Assembly (NCBI GenBank): GCA_015063905.1 | Contig: SVTF01000016.1 | Span: 1 to 46,543 of the forward strand | Direction of reading: 5' to 3' | Length of the DNA stretch: 46,543 nucleotides | From: Oscillospiraceae bacterium | GTDB taxonomy: Bacteria; Bacillota; Clostridia; Oscillospirales; CAG-272 | In this document: positions 18,001-24,905 of the stretch, one piece after another | How the letters are laid out: each line of letters starts with the position of its first letter | Numbering within the stretch: the stretch's first letter is position 1 | Program-made: the position numbers and the translations under genes | Notes under the pieces: generated by a model | Seen by the model: the letters and a program-made list of their open reading frames with translations, nothing else | Databases searched by the model: none | Told to the model about the DNA's origin: nothing

Positions 18001-18046
18001 CTCCAATACAAAAGGGACACCTGACGGTGTCCCTTTTGTATTGGAG
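18001..18046 (-). terminator. Terminator fused to the 3' end of tRNA-Cys
   Basis: A perfect 21-bp stem around a four-base loop (tgac); the right arm includes the CCA end of tRNA-Cys. The inner part (AAAAGGGACACC) matches the terminator at 17829. It ends the eight-tRNA transcript, and its right arm must be removed during 3' maturation of the tRNA. Confidence 0.75.
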
Positions 18047-18116
18047 GTGACGGCCGGATTTGAACCGGCGGATAACGGTGTTGCAGACCGGGGCCTTACC
18101 ACTTGGCTACGTCACC
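18042..18116 (-). tRNA. tRNA-Cys (GCA)
   Basis: The minus strand folds as a cloverleaf with acceptor stem GGTGACG/CGTCACC, anticodon loop CTGCAAC (anticodon GCA), T-arm GGTTCAAATCC and an encoded CCA end. It is the last tRNA of the eight-gene operon. Confidence 0.95.
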
Positions 18117-18197
18117 AGAATTCTGGAGCGGATTACGGGGCTCGGCAAACTTACCGACTTTGTCGGTACTCGCTTCGAGCATATCGCTTTTGAAAAT

Positions 18198-18273
18198 TGG
18201 AGCGGATTACGGGGCTCGAACCCGCCACCTTCGCCTTGGCAAGGCGACGCTCTACCAAATGAGCTAAATCCGC
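18198..18273 (-). tRNA. tRNA-Gly (GCC), copy 1
   Basis: Acceptor GCGGATT/AATCCGC, anticodon loop TTGCCAA (GCC), T-arm GGTTCGAGCC, encoded CCA. Identical in sequence to the copy at 18793. Confidence 0.96.
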
Positions 18274-18440
18274 AGGTGGGGTGTTATATAAAAACCAAAC
18301 CTCAATCTCGTGGGATACTCGTCATTTTTCCAATACCGCCAACCGAGCTTTAAGATTTCTTTTGCATTGCGAAGTTTTCGCAGAAAACTCGCGCAAATCA
18401 CGCAAAGCGTGTTTGCAATTTTCATTGCAAGAAAAGTAAG

Positions 18441-18517
18441 TGGCGACCCGAAGGGGACTCGAACCCCTGACCTCTAGCGTGACAGGCTAGCGTTCTAACC
18501 AACTGAACTACCGGGCC
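18441..18517 (-). tRNA. tRNA-Asp (GTC), copy 1
   Basis: Acceptor GGCCCGG pairs with TCGGGTC (two G-U pairs), anticodon loop CTGTCAC (GTC), T-arm GGTTCGAGTCC, encoded CCA. Identical to the copy at 19089. Confidence 0.96.
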
Positions 18518-18645
18518 TAAATTTGAAGCTAACGCTTCAAATTGGTCTAATTTTGCTTCGCAAAATTGCCTTACGACCTTGGCGGCCTAAATTTGACGCT
18601 TCGCGTCAAATTGGACTAATTTTGCTTCGCAAAATTGCCTTTTGT
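18518..18645. repeat. tRNA spacer hairpin units (two copies)
   Basis: Each unit is AATTTGACGC-ttc-GCGTCAAATT followed by AATTTTGC-ttc-GCAAAATT, two small hairpins about 35 bases apart centre to centre. The first unit carries a variant arm (AATTTGAAGC). Related units fill 19166-19355. Confidence 0.75.
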
Positions 18646-18674
18646 CTACTTCCCTATTGGAAAATAAACTTTAA

Positions 18675-18750
18675 TGGTGGAAACAATAGGGCTCGAACCT
18701 ATGACCCTCTGCTTGTAAGGCAGATGCTCTCCCAACTGAGCTATGCTTCC
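18675..18750 (-). tRNA. tRNA-Val (TAC), copy 1
   Basis: Acceptor GGAAGCA/TGTTTCC, anticodon loop CTTACAA (TAC), T-arm GGTTCGAGCC, encoded CCA. Identical to the copy at 19393. Confidence 0.96.
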
Positions 18751-18792
18751 GATTAAAAAAGAAGAAATTTGCATCTCTTCCTTTTTTCTATA

Positions 18793-18868
18793 TGGAGCGG
18801 ATTACGGGGCTCGAACCCGCCACCTTCGCCTTGGCAAGGCGACGCTCTACCAAATGAGCTAAATCCGC
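18793..18868 (-). tRNA. tRNA-Gly (GCC), copy 2
   Basis: Same sequence as the gene at 18198: acceptor GCGGATT, anticodon GCC, encoded CCA. Lies between tRNA-Phe and tRNA-Val in the transcript. Confidence 0.96.
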
Positions 18869-18888
18869 GTTACCGATCTTAAGATCGG

Positions 18889-18964
<76 letters not shown>

Positions 18965-19062
18965 ATAAATAATATGCCATTTTTATATTCAGTTCAACCT
19001 CAATCTCGCGGGATACCCGATATTTTTCCAATACCGCCAACCGAGCTTTAAGATTTCTTTTG

Positions 19063-19088
19063 CTTACTTTTCCTGCAAGAAAAGTAAG
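19063..19088. repeat. Hairpin CTTACTTTTC/GAAAAGTAAG
   Basis: A 10-bp stem with six-base loop abutting the 3' end of tRNA-Asp copy 2. Its arms closely match the hairpin after metY (43599-43626), supporting a dispersed hairpin family. Confidence 0.6.
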
Positions 19089-19165
19089 TGGCGACCCGAA
19101 GGGGACTCGAACCCCTGACCTCTAGCGTGACAGGCTAGCGTTCTAACCAACTGAACTACCGGGCC
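19089..19165 (-). tRNA. tRNA-Asp (GTC), copy 2
   Basis: Same sequence as the gene at 18441, anticodon GTC, encoded CCA. Confidence 0.96.
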
Positions 19166-19355
19166 TAAATTTGACGCTTCGCGTCAAATTGGACTAATTT
19201 TGCTTCGCAAAATTGCCTTATCGACCTTGACGGCCTAAATTTGACGCTTCGCGTCAAATTGGACTAATTTTGCTTCGCAAAATTGCCTTTCGGCCTTGGC
19301 GGCCTAAATTTGACGCTTCGCGTCATATTGGACTAATTTTGCTTCGCAAAAATTG
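19166..19355. repeat. tRNA spacer hairpin units (three copies)
   Basis: Three tandem units of the double-hairpin spacer seen at 18518-18645, separated by short linkers ending in CGGCC. Units are nearly identical, as after recent tandem amplification. Confidence 0.8.
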
Positions 19356-19392
19356 CCTTTCGCTTATTTCCCTATTGGAAAATAAACTTTAA

Positions 19393-19468
19393 TGGTGGAA
19401 ACAATAGGGCTCGAACCTATGACCCTCTGCTTGTAAGGCAGATGCTCTCCCAACTGAGCTATGCTTCC
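19393..19468 (-). tRNA. tRNA-Val (TAC), copy 2
   Basis: Same sequence as the gene at 18675, anticodon TAC, encoded CCA. It is the first tRNA of the operon, about 33 bases downstream of the -10 box. Confidence 0.96.
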
Positions 19469-19500
19469 ATTTTTACCGCCTTTTTGTCGGCGACTCGTAT

Positions 19501-19529
19501 ATTATATCACGGCTTTATTCTTTTGTCAA
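19501..19529 (-). promoter_or_regulatory. Sigma-A promoter of the tRNA operon
   Basis: Perfect hexamers TTGACA (19524-19529) and TATAAT (19501-19506) 17 bases apart on the minus strand. Order of transcription is Val-Asp-Phe-Gly-Val-Asp-Gly-Cys. Confidence 0.85.
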
Positions 19530-19688
19530 TAGTTTTTTTTATTTTTTTAAAAATTTTTTCTTCCTTATTAAAAGCGTCAATTGTATCGACAAAATCTATA
19601 TTTTTTGGCCTTTTTTTCTTTACGATCCGCATCGCAACATTACAATACGGATCGTGTCAAAAGCGCATAATTAAGTTTGCTTAACCAA

Positions 19689-20849
19689 TTATTTTTTTAT
19701 TCTTGTCAAGGTATCCACACCAAAAAGCAAGGCATCCACAAGTGTTTTAACATCATCCTCCGTGTTGAACGCACTAAAGCTGATTCTGACTGTAGTATCC
19801 GCCTCGAAATCCTTCAAGCCAAACCCCAGCAAAGCAGTTGACATGTGCTTGGAATGAGCGGAGCAAGCAGATCCCGCGGAAATACATATTTCCCTTTGCG
19901 ACAGGAAGTTGAGCATAGTCTCACTTTTTATTCCGGGCAAAGTAACACTCAATACATGGGGAGCGCGCGCTCCGCGTGGAGCATTTATCTTGACCTCCGT
20001 CCCCTCCAGCATGTCACAACACATATCACGGAGTGCATTGATCCTTTGGACGTCTATAGCAAAGTTTGCTCTTCCCTGTTTGGCGGCTTCTCCAAAGCCT
20101 ACTATTCCTATAACGTTTTCCGTACCGGAGCGGTATCCACCCTCTTGACCGCCGCCGAGAAGACACGGAACTATTCTCTTTGTCTTTATTGTTTCGGGGC
20201 TGATATAGAGTGCGCCTACGCCTTTTGGCCCATGTATTTTGTGCGCACTGATGCTCACGAGGTCGGCAGAAATTGCCTTTGGCGAGAACGGGACCTTTAA
20301 GAATCCCTGCACCGCGTCACAATGCGTCACCACGTCGGGATTAATTCTTTTAGCCATGGAAAACACTTTTTTTACATCGTACCACGCGCCCGTTTCATTG
20401 TTTACCATCATCAAGGAAACAAGCAAAACGTTTTCGTTCATAGAGGACAAAAACTGTGACTCGTCTATCACACCGCCCAATGTACGCAATCTGATTACCT
20501 CAAAACCGTCCGCTTCCAGCTTTTTCATCACGTTTTCTACAGAAGGATGCTCGGAATCGGTGGTAATTATTCTGTTCGCGCGGTGCTTTGCTTTAGCATA
20601 CGCGCTGCCGAACAACGCCATATTGTTAGCCTCGCTTCCGCATGACGTAAACACCAGATTCTCGGCATTCACCTTGCTAACACCCAGTGCCGCGGCAACG
20701 TTATCCCGTGCCTCTTCTATCATTTTTCTCGCCACTATTCCCTGCGCGTGAGTAGACGACGGATTGCCGTAATTCTCAAGTGACTGTATCATTTTTTGCT
20801 TGACCGACAAAGAAAGCTCTGTTGTGGCGCTATTATCAAGATATATCAT
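19689..20849 (-). CDS. Cysteine desulfurase (NifS/IscS family)
   Basis: A PLP enzyme that takes sulfur from L-cysteine as a persulfide for Fe-S clusters or thiolated tRNA. Of its 386 residues, Lys204 in SAHKIHGPKG should bind PLP, His101 lies in DSEHPSVE, and the persulfide Cys329 is in AGSACSAHS. The short loop around the cysteine fits group I-like family members, but I cannot assign IscS, NifS or a YrvO-type role. It is the last gene of the murD operon, 55 bases after a lipoprotein gene, and has a weak ribosome site. No iscU or mnmA lies next to it. Confidence 0.9.
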   Translation of the reverse strand: MIYLDNSATTELSLSVKQKMIQSLENYGNPSSTHAQGIVARKMIEEARDNVAAALGVSKVNAENLVFTSCGSEANNMALFGSAYAKAKHRANRIITTDSEHPSVENVMKKLEADGFEVIRLRTLGGVIDESQFLSSMNENVLLVSLMMVNNETGAWYDVKKVFSMAKRINPDVVTHCDAVQGFLKVPFSPKAISADLVSISAHKIHGPKGVGALYISPETIKTKRIVPCLLGGGQEGGYRSGTENVIGIVGFGEAAKQGRANFAIDVQRINALRDMCCDMLEGTEVKINAPRGARAPHVLSVTLPGIKSETMLNFLSQREICISAGSACSAHSKHMSTALLGFGLKDFEADTTVRISFSAFNTEDDVKTLVDALLFGVDTLTRIKK

Positions 20850-20904
20850 ACTGACACCGCGGCAATGCTATAAGCATTGCAGCGAATCCTCTCTTCAAAA
20901 ATTA

Positions 20905-21981
20905 TTATCTTATATCAAAACTATCTATCATCTTCTGCACTTCGGCAATATGCGCGTCAAAGAACTCGGGGCTCGCGGTATACGTAATAACGTAAAACAT
21001 CGCTCCCTTTTTGACTATCACCTGCATTTGACGATAATTATTGCCGCCCGTAGTCACGTCATAAACGTACTTTCCCGCCTTAGCTCCGTCCACAGTTATG
21101 CCTTCAGATGAAACAAGCGTATAAGAGTCGAACAGTTTCTTATAGCTTTGCTCGCAGAGCGTCCAATATTGCTCCACCGTCTGACTCTCATCTCCCGTCA
21201 TATACATCTGCGCGCTGACGTTTGTACGCGTTCCGTCCGCCTCGTCGACATATGCGGCGCTTGCCTCTGTGCGAACGTTCACCTTCCACGCCGTAGGCAC
21301 GAAAAGTCTATATGCTCTCTCGTCTGTAGAAATAAGCTTCATTCCCTCGGGAACGGTAACATCGGACGAATACTCTTTATTGTTGTCATCCGAATGATAT
21401 GCCTCGGCAAATACGAAATAAGGAACTACTCCCACTCCCTCGCTGTTGCCTTCTATTTCAGAAATATGAGCGTCGTATTTATTCGCGGGCGCACTGTACA
21501 AAAGCACGTACATCTTATCCTTGTGCCTTGCCATTATCTGCATATACTTATATTCGACTTGACTTGTGCTGCCGTCAGCATAGTTGACAGTTGTCCTTTT
21601 TGCGCTATACACACACTTAAGCGCGGACTTTCCGCCAAGCACTGTCTTTTCCGTTTTGTCGGAGCTGCTGTATCCATCAAACTCCTCTTTAAACCTTTGG
21701 TCGCAAAGCTTCCAATAATCTTCCGCGGTCAAGTCTTTCGCATCATCAGCTACGTATACACTAACGGTAACATTATCATCCATAGAGTATATTGCGCTTG
21801 TAATTCCGCCCATTGTGCTTGCTTTCCATCCGGCAGGCACGTAAAGACGGAACTCATCGCCCTCACAAGCTACCAGCTGATATCCGTCCGGAACGCCGTC
21901 CTGCGAGCAGGAAGCAAGCGAGGACAAAAGCAAAAGCTCAGTCAAAACAACGATCAACACTTTGATTATTCTTTTTAACAT
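20905..21981 (-). CDS. Lipoprotein with two PsbP-like domains
   Basis: A 358-residue lipoprotein whose signal peptide ends in LASC (acylated Cys25). The rest is two copies of one fold: residues about 33-185 and about 210-358. Matching pairs are FRLYVPAGWK / YRLFVPTAWK, EDYWKLCDQRFKEEFDGY / EQYWTLCEQSYKKLFDSY, and DAHISEIEG / DAHIAEVQK. The pattern resembles PsbP/DUF1795-type domains of exported proteins. Function is unknown. It lies in the operon between the methionine gamma-lyase-family enzyme (15 bases upstream) and the cysteine desulfurase. Confidence 0.75.
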   Translation of the reverse strand: MLKRIIKVLIVVLTELLLLSSLASCSQDGVPDGYQLVACEGDEFRLYVPAGWKASTMGGITSAIYSMDDNVTVSVYVADDAKDLTAEDYWKLCDQRFKEEFDGYSSSDKTEKTVLGGKSALKCVYSAKRTTVNYADGSTSQVEYKYMQIMARHKDKMYVLLYSAPANKYDAHISEIEGNSEGVGVVPYFVFAEAYHSDDNNKEYSSDVTVPEGMKLISTDERAYRLFVPTAWKVNVRTEASAAYVDEADGTRTNVSAQMYMTGDESQTVEQYWTLCEQSYKKLFDSYTLVSSEGITVDGAKAGKYVYDVTTGGNNYRQMQVIVKKGAMFYVITYTASPEFFDAHIAEVQKMIDSFDIR

Positions 21982-21996
21982 ATCAACATCTCCGAT

Positions 21997-23268
21997 TTAT
22001 TTTTCCGCGGCCTGAAGCATAGCCTCTGCCGCAGACATAATGCCTATCTTACCGCTTTCATATGTCAATCCGCCCTGAAAAAACGCCGTATAAGGCTCGC
22101 GCATAGGTCCATCTGCGGAAAGCTCAATAGAAGCTCCCTGCACAAACGTGCCTGCCGCCATTATTACCTCATTTGTATATCCCGGCATAGCCCACGGCAT
22201 AGGCGTTACAAAGGAGTCCACGGGAGATCCCTTTTGTATTCCCTGACAGAATGCGCAAAGCAGCTCCGGCTTGCGCGTTATTACCGATTGGATTATATCG
22301 GAGCGCTCCACGTTCCAGCGCGGCTCCACCTCGTACCCAAGTTCCTCAAACACGTACGCCGCAAGGTGTGCGGTTTTAAGCGCCTGCGCGGTGGTATGGG
22401 GCGCGTAAAAGAGTCCTTTATACATATTTTTGGTCTGACCTATGGTGGCGCCCACCTCAAGACCGCATCCAACACTTGTCAGTCTGTACGAAGCAAGCTC
22501 GACCGCGCGCGCAGTGCCCGCGATGTATCCTCCCGTTTCTGCCATTCCGCCACCTGGGTTCTTTATAAGTGAGCCAATTATCATATCGGCGCCAACCGCC
22601 GTAGGCTCATCTTTTTCGGTAAACTCACCGTAGCAGTTATCAACCACAACGTATGTTTCGGGAGAAATCCCCTTGACAAATCTAACTGCCTCGCCTATCT
22701 CGGCAACGGACAGCGTTTTTCTGTTAAGATAGCCCTTTGACCGCTGAATGAATATGACCTTTACGGGTCTGCCGCCCTCAAGCTCGCGGCGAAGCACGGT
22801 GCCTATCTTGTCAAAGTCAAAGCCGCCGTCATCGGTAAGATCGATCTGCTCGTATCTTACTCCAAAATCGGCAAGCGAGCCATTTCCCGCCTCACCCGCG
22901 ATGCCAATGACCTCCTCAAGCGTGTCGTAAGGCTTGCCCGCGATGGAACACATAAGATCATTCGGGCGCAAAAGACCGAAAAGTCCGATGGTCAGCGCTT
23001 GCGTTCCGTTTACGATGTTGTGGCGCACGAATGCCGCCTCGGCACCCATAACGTCCGCCCAGATCGCATCCAGCACGTCGCGTCCGCGGTCGTCGTAGCC
23101 GTAACCCGATGTGGTATCGAAATTGGTTGCCGCCACGCGATGCTCGCGAAAGGCGTCCATAATTTTGTTGGTGTTATAGAAAGATATTTCGTCTATGCGG
23201 CGAAATAAAGGTTCAAGCGCCTGCTCTGCCCTTGTTGCTATATCGTTTATTTTCTGCGAAAATTCCAT
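21997..23268 (-). CDS. Methionine gamma-lyase family protein (YnbB-like PLP enzyme)
   Basis: A 423-residue PLP protein of the Met_gamma_lyase family (PF06838 type), once called aluminium resistance proteins and common in Firmicutes. Visible features are the N-terminal NFDTTSGYGYDDRGRD (49-64), HNIVNGTQA (83-91), the cofactor region VVVDNCYGEF (207-216) and probable PLP-binding Lys236 in IGSLIKNPGGG. Family members are believed to act on sulfur amino acids, but physiological reactions are not well established. It lies 15 bases after murD and in the same operon as a cysteine desulfurase. Confidence 0.85.
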   Translation of the reverse strand: MEFSQKINDIATRAEQALEPLFRRIDEISFYNTNKIMDAFREHRVAATNFDTTSGYGYDDRGRDVLDAIWADVMGAEAAFVRHNIVNGTQALTIGLFGLLRPNDLMCSIAGKPYDTLEEVIGIAGEAGNGSLADFGVRYEQIDLTDDGGFDFDKIGTVLRRELEGGRPVKVIFIQRSKGYLNRKTLSVAEIGEAVRFVKGISPETYVVVDNCYGEFTEKDEPTAVGADMIIGSLIKNPGGGMAETGGYIAGTARAVELASYRLTSVGCGLEVGATIGQTKNMYKGLFYAPHTTAQALKTAHLAAYVFEELGYEVEPRWNVERSDIIQSVITRKPELLCAFCQGIQKGSPVDSFVTPMPWAMPGYTNEVIMAAGTFVQGASIELSADGPMREPYTAFFQGGLTYESGKIGIMSAAEAMLQAAEK

Positions 23269-23283
23269 TATAACTTCCTTACT

Positions 23284-24702
23284 TCATTTAAATTCTCTTA
23301 CGATTTGCTTGAAATAATTTCCTCTCTCCTCGAAATCTCGGAATCGGTCAAAGCTCGTGCAAGCGGGAGAGAGCAGGACTATATCGCCATCCTCTGCCTC
23401 GCCCTTAGCCGCAAGCACCGCGTCGCGAAAATCGGATACTACCGTGACGGGTAGCTTTTTCTCACCGTACTCGGGACACGAAACGATAGCGTTGTAAATT
23501 TTCTGCGCGGTGGCTCCCGTGAGTATCACAGCCTTTGCTTTTTGGCAAAGCACCGGACCGAGTGACTCAAAGCCTATTCCCTTTTCCGCGCCACCGCAAA
23601 TAATTATGGGCTTTTTGTCAAGCGCGCCAAGTGCCGCTTGGGTACGGGACGGGCTGGAATCTATCGAACTATTGTAGTATTTTACGCCGTCGAACGTGCG
23701 CACGTACTCTAGTCTATGCTCCACTCCCGGAAAGGTTGTCGCGATCTCTCTTATCGTTTCATGGCTCACCAAGCCCTGCGTAAGTCCTATTGCCGCCATG
23801 TAATTCTCAACATTGTGTCTGCCGGGCAGCAAAATGTCGGCCATTTTCAACACCGAAACTCGTTCTTTGCCATCGTCAAGATATATATCGCCGCCGTCCT
23901 CATATATTGCCTTACAGTTTTCACTAAAAGACGGGATCATTTCGGCATAGCTATGCTTTTGAGAGGAGAAAAATGTAATTGGCAGATCAGTCTTTCGGGC
24001 GATCTCTCTCGTTACTTCATTATCCGCGTTGGTGACTAACATCTGCGCTCCTTTATGGCGGCAGATATTACATTTAGCGCTTATGTATTCCTCGTAGTCC
24101 TTATGCCAATCGAGGTGATTTGGTGAAATGTTTGTTATCAGTGCTCGCGCGGGAGACTGCTTCATTGTCTGGAGCTGAAAGCTGGATAGCTCTACCACCG
24201 CAAAATCATCCCCGGTCATATTATCAACCTGAGGAAGAAGCGGCGCCCCAATGTTTCCGCCAACGTAAACGCGTCCCGCCCCTGTTTTTTCAAGCTCTCT
24301 TTGCAAAAAAAGATGGGTAAGCGTTGTTGACGTGGTCTTACCGTCAGATCCCGTTACACCAATAACGGTTGCGCGGCATAAGGAGAAAAATAGCTCCATC
24401 TCGCTTGTCAGAACTGCTCCGTTTTTGACCGCGTTCTCTATTTCGGGAAGATAATATCTTATTCCGGGCGAGCGGAAGATATAGTCCGCGCGCAATCCGT
24501 CCAGATATCCGTCTCCTACGCAAAACTTTACGCCAAGCGACTCAAGCCTCTCATCCCCGGACTCTGTATTTTTGTCATGGACCGATACAATTGCGCCCGC
24601 CGACAAAAGCATATCAACAAGCGGACGGTTGGATCTTGCAAATCCAAGAACGCAACATTTTTTACCTCTAAAATTCAAAGCAATCTCATCAATGCAGCTC
24701 AA
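23284..24702 (-). CDS. murD: UDP-N-acetylmuramoyl-L-alanine:D-glutamate ligase
   Basis: Cytoplasmic Mur ligase that adds D-Glu to UDP-MurNAc-L-Ala in peptidoglycan synthesis. An N-terminal Rossmann region (KKCCVLGFARSN) binds the UDP part, the P-loop GVTGSDGKTT binds ATP, and NISPNHLDWHKDYEEY and the C-terminal YNSSIDSSPSRTQAAL are Mur-ligase motifs. I chose the TTG at 24702 because AAGGAGG lies five bases before it; an in-frame ATG at 24723 has no ribosome site and is only about nine bases from the predicted transcript start. It heads an operon with the methionine gamma-lyase-family gene, a lipoprotein and a cysteine desulfurase, and is apart from any full dcw cluster. Confidence 0.9.
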   Translation of the reverse strand: MSCIDEIALNFRGKKCCVLGFARSNRPLVDMLLSAGAIVSVHDKNTESGDERLESLGVKFCVGDGYLDGLRADYIFRSPGIRYYLPEIENAVKNGAVLTSEMELFFSLCRATVIGVTGSDGKTTSTTLTHLFLQRELEKTGAGRVYVGGNIGAPLLPQVDNMTGDDFAVVELSSFQLQTMKQSPARALITNISPNHLDWHKDYEEYISAKCNICRHKGAQMLVTNADNEVTREIARKTDLPITFFSSQKHSYAEMIPSFSENCKAIYEDGGDIYLDDGKERVSVLKMADILLPGRHNVENYMAAIGLTQGLVSHETIREIATTFPGVEHRLEYVRTFDGVKYYNSSIDSSPSRTQAALGALDKKPIIICGGAEKGIGFESLGPVLCQKAKAVILTGATAQKIYNAIVSCPEYGEKKLPVTVVSDFRDAVLAAKGEAEDGDIVLLSPACTSFDRFRDFEERGNYFKQIVREFK

Positions 24703-24738
24703 AGCGACCTCCTTGGCAGACATGCTGCCACAAATACT

Positions 24739-24767
24739 ATTATATATTATTTTTTATTTTCTTTCAA
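24739..24767 (-). promoter_or_regulatory. Sigma-A promoter of the murD operon
   Basis: On the minus strand TTGAAA (24762-24767) and TATAAT (24739-24744) are 17 bases apart. Initiation near 24732 supports the downstream TTG start for murD. Confidence 0.7.
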
Positions 24768-24819
24768 GTGGATTCCAAAATTTTACTCAATTAATCAAAA
24801 AATTTACAAAAAAGGGCTA

Positions 24820-24858
24820 AAATCCTCTTTTCAAAAAGGCAAAAATGTGTTAAAATAA
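24820..24858 (+). promoter_or_regulatory. Possible promoter of the GyrB/ParE-like gene
   Basis: TTTTCA-like and TAAAAT (near 24850-24855) elements about 17 bases apart, some 50 bases before the start codon. The -35 match is weak; the assignment rests mainly on position. Confidence 0.35.
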
Positions 24859-24905
24859 GATGATTATGAGCTTTTTACCAATCAACTATTGAAAGGATAA
24901 CAGAA

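Larger units (their letters stand above)
17206..18041 (-). other. Intergenic region between the oppA promoter and the tRNA operon
   Basis: 836 bases with no supported gene. The part next to oppA (17206-17600) is very AT-rich and carries the promoter. The part next to the tRNAs holds two related terminator hairpins (17829-17857, 18001-18046) and two copies of a short hairpin repeat (17890-17917, 17947-17974). Between about 17600 and 17820 I see nothing. Confidence 0.5.
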
